A stretch of 64,000 nt of DNA from Sphingobacterium sp. CZ-UAM. GTDB lineage: Bacteria; Bacteroidota; Bacteroidia; Sphingobacteriales; Sphingobacteriaceae. The position numbers were made by a program, and so were the translations under genes. Below the pieces are notes generated by a model. It was not told the DNA's origin and searched no databases. It saw only the letters and a program-made list of their open reading frames with translations. How positions within the stretch are numbered: position 1 is the first letter of the stretch; each line of letters opens with the position of its first letter. Positions 49,285 through 57,382 of this stretch are shown here, piece by piece. The stretch is from positions 1,922,001 through 1,986,000 of the forward strand of contig NZ_MTCM01000001.1 of assembly GCF_002000245.1 (NCBI RefSeq), read 5' to 3'.

Positions 49285-50598
49285 TTATTTTGTATTAAAA
49301 GGCAATGGATCTTTCAACAAGAATGTATATTCAAGCACTTTTCCTGCTCTTTCAATCTTAAATTTCATTTCTTTACCTTCCTCTGATTTGAAAAGGGTAT
49401 GAATCGTTTCGAGGGAATAGGAAGAAGCCGATCGCCCATTGATTTTCAACAGCTTATCATCAGGTTGTAATCCAGCAATTGCCGCTGGTGAAGCTGTCCG
49501 GACAGTTGCGATTTTATACATGTTTTTAAGGACAAATCGATACTGCACCCTGTTATCCATCCGGATCTCGGTTCCACCATCTTTCTTTAAGTAAACAGGA
49601 ACCTCCTCTTTCTCATATTTTATACCGTCATGGATAATTTCAAGGCCACTCATGTTTAGGTAATAAAATTTATCAAAGTTTCTATTTTTAAGAAGATAAA
49701 CCGCATTATTGGGATAGTCGAAAATTACTTTAAATCTACGCAGGAGTTCGTTTCCAACAGAACCGATGCGCTCATTGACAAATGTTGCATGTTGCGTCGA
49801 GCTCAATTCAGGATAGGCCACTAACGGATAATTCATTTTAAATGGTCCCAATTCCAGGGATTTGATGCGGTTTCTTTTTCCATAGATCTCGCCATTGAAT
49901 CCCTGTCCAATATAATCATCGATAAAAGGTGGTTTGATCGTAAAATTATTTAATTTGGAAGGGATTAACATCAAGGCATCACTATTGCCCATATCGATCA
50001 GTACACGCCCTTCAATGTCTGCAGAATCCTGATTAAAAGCAACAGGAATATAAGGCCTACTGTTCAAAATATCAAGCGGGATACGATGCATTTTAGCGAG
50101 CCCCTTGGGATCCTCGCCCTTCTGATATACAGTGATTCTATGTTTCAAAAAATCCATTTCAACAACATGATCACTAAAAAAACGACTACCCATAATGCCG
50201 TTTACTTCAACGCCTATTCGGGTAGAAATATCAATATGAGCATTCTTAAGGATATAGATAGGCTGGTCATTATCTTCATAAACATCGGCTACGCTAACAC
50301 TGTTGTTCACGGACAAATAACCGTCCAAGCCTTCGTCCTTACCCAGGCCTTGAAATTTATTCACGAAAACGGCACTATCAATAGATTTCAGCGTCTCTCC
50401 AAATATCATGGTCTCTTTGACTCCTGTGTCCAACAGGAAATTCATGGCAAAACCATTGACCTTCACGGGGATGATTACCAAGTTATGCACAAACAGAAAT
50501 GGGAACTTAGCTTTCTTTTTTTCTTTCAGAACAAAACGGTCTTGTCCCCATGCAAAAAAGCAACAGAATAAAGCGAAAGATAAAAATACTGCTTTCAT
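49285..50598 (-). CDS. Secreted retropepsin-like aspartyl protease with PDZ domain
   Basis: 437 residues. Signal peptide MKAVFLSFALFCCFFAWGQ. Two aspartyl-protease half domains: D57-T-G in FLLDTGVKET, and a second, degenerate site DMGNSDALM in VLIDMG (about residue 207). A C-terminal PDZ module (about 365-430, SPAAIAGLQPDDKLLKINGRS) may bind protein ends. This single-chain protease-plus-PDZ type is widespread in Bacteroidota periplasm; the substrate is unknown. The change of the second DTG to DMG may alter catalysis. Confidence 0.87.
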   Translation of the reverse strand: MKAVFLSFALFCCFFAWGQDRFVLKEKKKAKFPFLFVHNLVIIPVKVNGFAMNFLLDTGVKETMIFGETLKSIDSAVFVNKFQGLGKDEGLDGYLSVNNSVSVADVYEDNDQPIYILKNAHIDISTRIGVEVNGIMGSRFFSDHVVEMDFLKHRITVYQKGEDPKGLAKMHRIPLDILNSRPYIPVAFNQDSADIEGRVLIDMGNSDALMLIPSKLNNFTIKPPFIDDYIGQGFNGEIYGKRNRIKSLELGPFKMNYPLVAYPELSSTQHATFVNERIGSVGNELLRRFKVIFDYPNNAVYLLKNRNFDKFYYLNMSGLEIIHDGIKYEKEEVPVYLKKDGGTEIRMDNRVQYRFVLKNMYKIATVRTASPAAIAGLQPDDKLLKINGRSASSYSLETIHTLFKSEEGKEMKFKIERAGKVLEYTFLLKDPLPFNTK

Positions 50599-51027
50599 CC
50601 AAGTTTATATTTGGTATTTCCAATTTAAACAAGAATTTTCATAATAAAAAAGGTTTATGCAAAAAAAAACCGTATACATCTTTCTCTCCATTTAACTCCC
50701 CTCTATTCGGACCTGCTTCCCTGCTTACTTTGGGCAACATACCACTTGCCTTGCTATTTTCTATGCCTCTTTATTGGTATTTTATTGCTATTATACCAAA
50801 GAAACAGCAATAAAACACCAAAGAATAAGCAAGGAAATACCAAAGGAATACCAAGGTAGTCTCAAAGAAAGGGCCTACAAAAGGCAAAGAAACGGCAATA
50901 AACAAGCAAAGAATAAGCAGAGAAAGGAGGCTCTATTTGGCTTTAAAGTTTGTGATTGTTATTCCACCGTAAACATACACACCATCTAGCGAACCAAACC
51001 CAATGCAATAGGCAAAAATACCCTCAT
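50599..51027. other. 429-base gap containing the 11-base repeat array
   Basis: Between the protease start and the tRNA terminator. The short plus-strand frames in it are made of the repeat and have no family features, so I call no gene here. The repeat is annotated separately. Confidence 0.5.
50709..50938. repeat. Imperfect inverted array of 11-base repeats
   Basis: From 50796 rightwards the plus strand reads in units of 11 or 22: CCAAAGAAACAGCAATAAAA, CCAAAGAATAAGCAAGGAAA, CCAAAGGAATA, later CAAAGAAACGGCAATAAACA and CAAAGAATAAGCAGAGAAAG. From 50795 leftwards the minus strand carries the same unit: CAATAAAATAC, CAATAAAGAGG, CATAGAAAATAG, ending in CAAAGTAAGCAGGGAAGCAG. The terminal units of both arms match, so the whole is a loose inverted repeat of about 230 bases. 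The unit length is near one DNA helical turn. No transposase or target duplication is seen. Confidence 0.6.
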
Positions 51028-51065
51028 AAAAAAAATCCCTCTCTACTTGCGTAAAGAGGGATTTT
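51028..51065 (-). terminator. Terminator of tRNA-Leu
   Basis: Arms AAAATCCCTCT and AGAGGGATTTT around a short loop directly after the tRNA 3' end, with a T run on the minus strand. Confidence 0.8.
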
Positions 51066-51066
51066 G

Positions 51067-51146
51067 TACCCGGAGCCGGAGTCGAACCGGCACGGTTTCC
51101 CACTGGTGTTTGAGACCAGCGCGTCTACCAATTCCGCCATCCGGGC
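51067..51146 (-). tRNA. tRNA-Leu (anticodon CAA)
   Basis: Cloverleaf: acceptor GCCCGGA/TCCGGGT with discriminator A, D-arm region TGGCGGAATTGGTAGACGCG, anticodon stem CTGGT/ACCAG around loop CTCAAAC with anticodon CAA (51112-51110), a short variable arm, and T-arm GCCGGTTCGACTCCGGC. CCA is not encoded. It reads UUG leucine codons. Confidence 0.95.
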
Positions 51147-51260
51147 ATATCCGTTTGGGATGATGCAAAAGTAGGCTTTTTATTGAAAAAGAGAAAACTT
51201 TTCGAATAAATTTCTACTCAAAATCAATAGCACACTGAAAGACAGCCGAATAATTTTCCA

Positions 51261-51995
51261 TTAATTACTCAAAAAGCTCGCTTTGACTGTTATATTCGCT
51301 GTTTTCTTACGTGAAGTTGTATTAAATGCTCCCCCCGACGAGTATTCTTCATTATCGTTTTGCCCCGTTATCTGAAAAATACCCAAATCAGCTTTTACCA
51401 AATCACCTAATCCAGCATTCGATTCCTTGGCAATATTATCTGCACGTTGGTGTGCATTTTTAGAAGCCTGGGAAATCAATTCTAATTTAAGGTCTTCCAG
51501 TTTTGAGTAATAATAATTTGGCGTACTTGAGCTCAATTCTATTCCCTTCGAAATCAACGTTGATATTTCTCTGGAAGCATTGTCCACTTTGTTGAGATCC
51601 TTGGATTCCACACTTACTGTTTGGGACAGGGTGTAGCCTGAAAATGTATTATAACCGTTTCCTTTTCCATCAGTATGGTATTCAAAGTCTTTGGCAATAT
51701 TCACGGCCTCGAAACGAATTTCAGCGACTTTAACGCCCTGCTGAACTAAAAAGTCCCGTACCAGATCACGGTCTGTTGCCAATTGTGCCGAAGCTGCGCT
51801 TAATTCAAAGTTCTTCCTACTAAATGTTGCGTTCCATTTGACTAAATCAGATTCAAAATCTTTCTTTGCATTGCCATTGACGGTAATTGTCTGCGTAGAT
51901 TTAAATTTATATCGATATGCACTGCCCAAGATCCATGCAGTAAGCAACACCACGACGCCCACGATAACAGAAACGATAATAGATGATGATTTCAT
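51261..51995 (-). CDS. SIMPL-domain (DUF541) protein, membrane anchored
   Basis: 244 residues from the ATG at 51995; 13 further open codons upstream are not hydrophobic and are left out. An N-terminal helix (about 5-26) anchors the protein, with the rest outside the cytoplasm. The SIMPL/DUF541 domain is seen in TITVNGNAKKDFESDLVKWNATFSR, VSVESKDLNKVDNASREISTLISKGIEL and AHQRADNIAKESNAGLGDL. Relatives occur in bacteria and in BP26 of Brucella, with no agreed biochemical role. Divergent from the S9 peptidase gene. Confidence 0.87.
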   Translation of the reverse strand: MKSSSIIVSVIVGVVVLLTAWILGSAYRYKFKSTQTITVNGNAKKDFESDLVKWNATFSRKNFELSAASAQLATDRDLVRDFLVQQGVKVAEIRFEAVNIAKDFEYHTDGKGNGYNTFSGYTLSQTVSVESKDLNKVDNASREISTLISKGIELSSSTPNYYYSKLEDLKLELISQASKNAHQRADNIAKESNAGLGDLVKADLGIFQITGQNDNEEYSSGGAFNTTSRKKTANITVKASFLSN

Positions 51996-52089
51996 AATCA
52001 GTTTTTTATATTTACGTAACAATGAATATACCAAAAAATCAACGTTTTTTTATTTTTTATGGATAAATTGCAGCAAAAAGAATTTAAAC

Positions 52090-54918
52090 ATGAATAAGAA
52101 AAATATCTGTATTCCATTCTGTTTTCTTGCGAGCTTAGCGGTACACGCACAAAAGAAACCAGTGGACCATACGGTATATGATAGCTGGCAAAGCATATCA
52201 TCTCCCTATATCAGTAAATCCGGTAAATTTGTACTCTTTCAGGTGGCTCCACAAGAAGGCGATAGTCAACTGTTCCTGAAAACGAAAGAAAACAAAGAAT
52301 TGATCCAGATCCCGCGGGGCTATAATGGAAAACTGACCGATACAGAAAATCATTTGATCAGCTTAATCAAAGCGCCATTTGCCGTAACACGTGAGGCAAG
52401 AATTAAAAAGAAAAAAACAGAGGATTTGCCGAAAGATTCTCTTGCAATCTATAATTTAACCAGCTCTTCGCTTGTCAAATTTGGACAGGTGAAATCCTAT
52501 AAAGTTTCAGAACAAAACAACAATTTTGTTTCCTTCCTCTTTGATAAACAATCAGACGAAAAAACAGAGCCATCCAAAAATCCAGCAGACTCTACACAAA
52601 ATAAGAGAAATAGCGGCGACAAAAAGAAGAAAGCTATTGCTACACTCGCGTTATATAACCTCAATTCTGGAGATTCGGTCCAATTTTCCTTAGTAGATCA
52701 ATATGAATGGAACAAAAATGGAACAAAACTGGTCTTTTCAAAGAAAACCGACGCAAAAGACAGCCTTTCTAAGGAATCTGGAGTCTATTTATATGATATA
52801 GCCACCAAAAACCTAAAAAAAATATCAACAGGCAAAGGCGAATATAAAAATTTCAGTTTTGATGAAACGGGCAATCAACTAGCTTACTTAGGTGATCTAT
52901 CCAAGGAAAAGGCACTGGTTAAAAACTATAACCTCTATTATTATACCAATGGCATCGATACTGCGCAGTACCTAGCGACGAAAAATAGCATGGGCATTCC
53001 CAAAAACTGGGCTGTCAGCGGAGATGGAAATATCCGGTTCAGCAAAAATGGTGAAAAGCTTTTCTTTGGTATCGCACCTATCCCCCGTGTCAAAGACACG
53101 ACATTAGTTGATTTTGAACATGCCAAAGTGGATGTCTGGGGCTGGCAGGACGACTACTTGCAGCCTATGCAATTGGTCAACCTGAACAAAGACCTTTCCA
53201 AAAATTTCCTGGCAGTTACCTATCCCAAAAATAATCGTAACGTTATTCCGTTGACAGATGAAACTTTTAATTCTACAGCCCTGACACCTGATGGAAATGC
53301 AGAATATATATTGGCCCGTACAGATTTTGGCAAAAGGATTGAAAGCCAATGGAAAGGTGGCACAAAGGAAGATATCTACCTGGTCTCGACAAGAACTGGT
53401 CAACGGGAATTAGTTCTTTCCAACTTCTCGGGAAATGTAGCGCTTAGTCCGGATGCAAAATATGTCGTTTATTTCGACGAAGAAAAAGGGACATGGAATT
53501 CCTACCAGGTCAGTTCCAAAAGAAAAGTGGTCTTAAATGAAGGTATTCCTGCATCCTTCGCCGATGAGGAAAATGATATGCCTACTTCCGCTCAAGCCTA
53601 CGGAATGGCGGCCTGGAGTCCTGATTACAAAGGTGTATATCTCAACTCTCGTTATGATATCTGGTATTTTAATCTGGATGGATCCAATAAATCCATTCTC
53701 ACCAACGGTTACGGCGCTGCTTCCCAAACGACATTCCGTTATCTCCCTTTAAGACGTGATGAAGACCGTGATCAGCCATTGACGCTGGACTACAAAAAAG
53801 GAGGCTTCTTGACCTCATTTGACAATAAAACCAAAGAGTCTGGTTTTTACCAATTCAAAGGGCAGCACAATGATCCTAAAAGCCTTTTTGTTGAACCAAA
53901 AACATTTAGAAATATAAATGCTTCTGCGGATCAACAAACGATCCTTTATAGTAAGGAAGACTATAGCAATTCGCCCAACGTTTATATCAATAGTATAAAG
54001 TTCAAAGATGAACTGCAACTGTCCGATATTAACAAACAACAAGCAAACTATAACTGGGGTACTGCCGAGCTTGTGCATTGGACCACACCTGCAGGCCATC
54101 AGGCGGAAGGCATTCTTTATAAACCCGAAAATTTTGACCCTGCAAAAAAATACCCGATCATTGCTTATTTCTATGAAAAGCTGTCGGATGGCCTATATAC
54201 CTATCAGCCGCCTGCTCCTACTCCTTCGCGGCTCAATATCCCTTATTTCGTGAGCAACGAGTATTTGGTCTTTGCGCCAAATATAAGTTACGAAACTGGG
54301 CATCCTGGAAAATCTGCAGAGGAATATATCAATTCGGGCATGCGTTATTTAGCACAAAATTCCTGGGTAGACAGCACCAAAATGGGTATCCAGGGACAAA
54401 GCTGGGGCGGCTATCAAGTAGCTCACCTGATCACACGCACCAATATGTATGCTGCAGCATGGACCGGAGCACCAGTAGTCAATATGACTTCCGCTTATGG
54501 AGGAATACGTTGGCAGTCGGGTATGTCACGTCAATTCCAGTACGAGCATACGCAAAGCCGTATCGGAAAAACCCTATGGGAGGCGCCCGAACTCTATATC
54601 GAGAATTCACCCCTGTTTCATATGAACAAGGTAAATACACCTGTTGTTATTATGGCCAATGATAATGATGGTGCTGTGCCATGGTACCAAGGTATCGAAA
54701 TGTTTACTGCTTTACGCCGGTTAAACAAACCGGTCTGGATGTTGAACTATAATGGCGATGAACATAATTTGATTCAACGACAAAACAGAAAAGATATACA
54801 GATACGCGAACAGCAGTTCTTCGATCACTATCTAAAAGGAGCTCCTGCAGCAAATTGGCTGAAGAAAGGAGTGCCAGCCACCTTAAAAGGAATAGACTGG
54901 GGATTGGATTACAACTAA
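52090..54918 (+). CDS. S9-family (prolyl oligopeptidase-type) serine peptidase, secreted
   Basis: 942 residues from the ATG at 52090, which starts a clear signal peptide (NKKNICIPFCFLASLAVHAQ); the frame is open further upstream but overlaps the divergent gene. An N-terminal beta-propeller region (about 45-640) is followed by the alpha/beta hydrolase domain with nucleophile S771 in GQSWGGYQ, acid in NDNDGAVPW and histidine in NGDEHNL. Probably trims peptides in the periplasm. A lysine- and serine-rich patch near residues 155-180 is low-complexity. Confidence 0.92.
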   Translation: MNKKNICIPFCFLASLAVHAQKKPVDHTVYDSWQSISSPYISKSGKFVLFQVAPQEGDSQLFLKTKENKELIQIPRGYNGKLTDTENHLISLIKAPFAVTREARIKKKKTEDLPKDSLAIYNLTSSSLVKFGQVKSYKVSEQNNNFVSFLFDKQSDEKTEPSKNPADSTQNKRNSGDKKKKAIATLALYNLNSGDSVQFSLVDQYEWNKNGTKLVFSKKTDAKDSLSKESGVYLYDIATKNLKKISTGKGEYKNFSFDETGNQLAYLGDLSKEKALVKNYNLYYYTNGIDTAQYLATKNSMGIPKNWAVSGDGNIRFSKNGEKLFFGIAPIPRVKDTTLVDFEHAKVDVWGWQDDYLQPMQLVNLNKDLSKNFLAVTYPKNNRNVIPLTDETFNSTALTPDGNAEYILARTDFGKRIESQWKGGTKEDIYLVSTRTGQRELVLSNFSGNVALSPDAKYVVYFDEEKGTWNSYQVSSKRKVVLNEGIPASFADEENDMPTSAQAYGMAAWSPDYKGVYLNSRYDIWYFNLDGSNKSILTNGYGAASQTTFRYLPLRRDEDRDQPLTLDYKKGGFLTSFDNKTKESGFYQFKGQHNDPKSLFVEPKTFRNINASADQQTILYSKEDYSNSPNVYINSIKFKDELQLSDINKQQANYNWGTAELVHWTTPAGHQAEGILYKPENFDPAKKYPIIAYFYEKLSDGLYTYQPPAPTPSRLNIPYFVSNEYLVFAPNISYETGHPGKSAEEYINSGMRYLAQNSWVDSTKMGIQGQSWGGYQVAHLITRTNMYAAAWTGAPVVNMTSAYGGIRWQSGMSRQFQYEHTQSRIGKTLWEAPELYIENSPLFHMNKVNTPVVIMANDNDGAVPWYQGIEMFTALRRLNKPVWMLNYNGDEHNLIQRQNRKDIQIREQQFFDHYLKGAPAANWLKKGVPATLKGIDWGLDYN

Positions 54919-54926
54919 AAATACTC

Positions 54927-54964
54927 AAAATGGGTCGATTTATAAAAATCGACCCATTTTTTTT
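54927..54964 (+). terminator. Terminator of the S9 peptidase gene
   Basis: Perfect 15-base arms AAAATGGGTCGATTT / AAATCGACCCATTTT with a four-base loop and a T run, nine bases after the stop codon. Confidence 0.9.
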
Positions 54965-55014
54965 AACCAAAAACCATTGTCAAATACATATTTTTCAAAA
55001 AAAATCAAAAAAAA

Positions 55015-55046
55015 TTTCAGTTTTCCGTAAAAACACAATATTTTTG
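55015..55046 (+). promoter_or_regulatory. Likely promoter of glutamine synthetase III
   Basis: TTTC (55015-55018, one change from TTTG), a 20-base spacer, then an exact TATTTTTG (55039-55046). The start codon follows 43 bases later in an AT-rich leader. Confidence 0.5.
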
Positions 55047-55089
55047 AAAAACAAAATCAACAAAACTGTAATTTAATTATAAAATACAA

Positions 55090-57279
55090 ATGTCGAACCT
55101 AAGATTCAAAGCAGTAGAGGCAGCGGGCTCACGCCAGATTGCACAATTTGAAAAAGTTGAAACTAAAAAAGCAACTGACATCTACGGAAAGAACGTTTTT
55201 TCCGTAAACAAAATGAAAGACTACCTTCCTAAAAACTCATACAAGGAGTTAGTTGCATCCATTGAAGAGGGACAGATTATTTCAAGAGATCTAGCTGAGC
55301 ACATTTCTCAGGCAATGAAAACTTGGGCACTTAATCATGGCGTTTCCCACTATACACATTGGTTTCAACCTTTGACTGGTTCGACAGCTGAAAAACACGA
55401 TGCATTTTTCGAGCCGGATGAAAATGGTGAAGCAATCGAAAAATTCACTGCTGACGCTTTGGTTCAACAAGAACCAGATGCTTCATCCTTCCCAAATGGC
55501 GGTATCCGTAACACTTTCGAAGCGCGTGGCTATACTGCCTGGGATCCTTCGTCACCAGCATTTATCTACGAAACCGGTGCCGGCAAAACACTCTGTATCC
55601 CTACAGTATTTGTTTCCTATACGGGTGAATCATTAGATTATAAAGCACCTCTATTAAAAGCAATCAATGCCGTTGATAAAGCTGCAACCGAAGTGGCACA
55701 ATATTTTGACAAATCTATCACGAAAGTAAACGCTTCTCTTGGTATCGAGCAAGAGTATTTTCTAGTTGACCTTTCTTTATACAATGCCCGCCCTGACCTT
55801 CAATTGACTGGACGTACTTTATTCGGTCACATGTCAGCCAAAGGCCAACAATTGGAAGACCATTATTTCGGTGCGATTCCAGAGCGTGTATTAGCATACA
55901 TGGTTGATCTGGAAAATGAAGCGTTGAAATTAGGTATTCCATTAAAAACGCGTCACAATGAGGTGGCACCATCGCAGTTTGAGTGTGCACCAATGTACGA
56001 AGAGATCAACTTGGCAATTGACCACAATCAATTGTTGATGAACGTCATGGAGCAAGTTGCTTTGAGACACAACTTCAAAGTATTATTACATGAAAAACCA
56101 TATTCTGGTGTAAACGGTTCTGGAAAACACAACAACTGGTCTTTGATTACCAATACTGGTGTCAACCTATTGTCTCCAGGCAAAACGCCTAAAAATAACC
56201 TGATGTTCTTGACATTCTTTGTCAATACCATCAAAGCGGTTTTTGAAAATGCTGATTTAATGCGTGCATCTATTGCAAGCGCAAGTAACGACCACCGTTT
56301 AGGTGCTAACGAAGCGCCACCGGCAATTATCTCGATCTTCTTAGGTTCTCAATTAGACGAATTATTGGAAGAAGTAGAATCAGCTCGTGTAGCCAAGAAA
56401 GTTAAAGCTGAAGCAAACTTGTGGCACGGTATCCCTAAAGTTCCAGAATTGAAATTGGATAACACGGACCGTAACCGTACTTCACCTTTCGCATTCACGG
56501 GTAATAAGTTTGAGTTCCGCGCCGTGGGTTCCTCAGCAAACTCTGCCCTACCAATGACGATATTAAATGCCATCGTTGCCGCACAATTGATCGAATTCAA
56601 AGCAGAGGTAGACAAGCAAATCAAAAAGGGTACGAAAAAAGATCTTGCGATCTTAAATGTTGTCCGTAAATATATCAAAGATTCAAAAGCAATCCGTTTT
56701 GAAGGAAATGGATACAGCGAAGAGTGGGAAAAAGAAGCGGAAGCACGCGGTCTTTCCAACATTAAATCAACTCCTAAGGCTCTAGATGTCTATGTAAAAG
56801 AAGAGTCTTTGGCTTTATTTGAATCCTTAGGTATCTATACAAAACGCGAATCCGAAGCTCGTCATGAAATCTTGTTGGAGAACTTCTACAAAAAACTTCA
56901 AATCGAGGCTCGTGTGATCGAAGAGATGGTTAATAATCAGATTGCTCCTGCATGTTTCACCTACCAAAACGAATTGATCGAAAATGTGAAAGGCCTGAAA
57001 GACTTAGGTCTGGCTCAAGCAGCATTTAGCTCACAATTGAATTTCGTAGAACGTATCTCCACACATGTAAACACAATCTTGGAACAAGCTGAAGCCATGC
57101 GCCAAGAACGTAAAAAAGCAAACCAAATCGAGGATGTACGTGAACGTTCAATCGCTTATGATGAACTAGTAAAACCATATTTTGATGTGATCCGTTACCA
57201 TGTCAACAAATTGGAAAAAATCGTTGACGATAAAAAATGGCCTCTTCCAAAATTGAGAGAGATCTTATTCTTAAGCTAA
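55090..57279 (+). CDS. glnN: Glutamine synthetase type III
   Basis: 729 residues, the length of GSIII and far longer than GSI. It forms glutamine from glutamate and ammonia. Motifs: THWFQPLTGSTAEKHDAF, GIEQEYFLVD, TRHNEVAPSQFECAP, EKPYSGVNGSGKHNNWSL, RLGANEAPPAI and NRTSPFAFTGNKFEFRAVGSSAN. GSIII is the usual ammonia-assimilating form in Bacteroidota. Codon use looks like that of a highly expressed gene. Single-gene unit with its own terminator. Confidence 0.97.
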   Translation: MSNLRFKAVEAAGSRQIAQFEKVETKKATDIYGKNVFSVNKMKDYLPKNSYKELVASIEEGQIISRDLAEHISQAMKTWALNHGVSHYTHWFQPLTGSTAEKHDAFFEPDENGEAIEKFTADALVQQEPDASSFPNGGIRNTFEARGYTAWDPSSPAFIYETGAGKTLCIPTVFVSYTGESLDYKAPLLKAINAVDKAATEVAQYFDKSITKVNASLGIEQEYFLVDLSLYNARPDLQLTGRTLFGHMSAKGQQLEDHYFGAIPERVLAYMVDLENEALKLGIPLKTRHNEVAPSQFECAPMYEEINLAIDHNQLLMNVMEQVALRHNFKVLLHEKPYSGVNGSGKHNNWSLITNTGVNLLSPGKTPKNNLMFLTFFVNTIKAVFENADLMRASIASASNDHRLGANEAPPAIISIFLGSQLDELLEEVESARVAKKVKAEANLWHGIPKVPELKLDNTDRNRTSPFAFTGNKFEFRAVGSSANSALPMTILNAIVAAQLIEFKAEVDKQIKKGTKKDLAILNVVRKYIKDSKAIRFEGNGYSEEWEKEAEARGLSNIKSTPKALDVYVKEESLALFESLGIYTKRESEARHEILLENFYKKLQIEARVIEEMVNNQIAPACFTYQNELIENVKGLKDLGLAQAAFSSQLNFVERISTHVNTILEQAEAMRQERKKANQIEDVRERSIAYDELVKPYFDVIRYHVNKLEKIVDDKKWPLPKLREILFLS

Positions 57280-57288
57280 TTTCGCTTA

Positions 57289-57342
57289 TGTATAAAAAGA
57301 AGAAGAGCATTCCTGCAGGAATGCTCTTCTTCTTTTTATACA
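57289..57342. terminator. 54-base perfect palindrome, bidirectional terminator
   Basis: Two 27-base arms meet at CTGCAG with no spacer; every base pairs on paper. The ends are TGTATAAAAAG and CTTTTTATACA, so A and T runs are part of the stem on both strands. It lies nine bases after the glnN stop and 41 bases from the end of the convergent receptor gene. Confidence 0.85.
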
Positions 57343-57382
57343 AGGGCAGTTGATTTAAACGCCTCCCCCTTTTATGAAACAG

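Noticed and set aside
50796-50935. Possible CRISPR array
   Set aside because: Units are 11 to 22 bases, imperfect and contiguous, with no unique spacers and no cas genes nearby.
50550-50989. Plus-strand small open frames near the repeat array
   Set aside because: They are Lys/Gln/Asn-rich products of the 11-base repeat and antisense to the protease start, without a family signature.
51838-52089. Upstream extension of the S9 peptidase frame
   Set aside because: It overlaps the divergent SIMPL gene and lacks protein-like features; the signal peptide at 52090 marks the true start.
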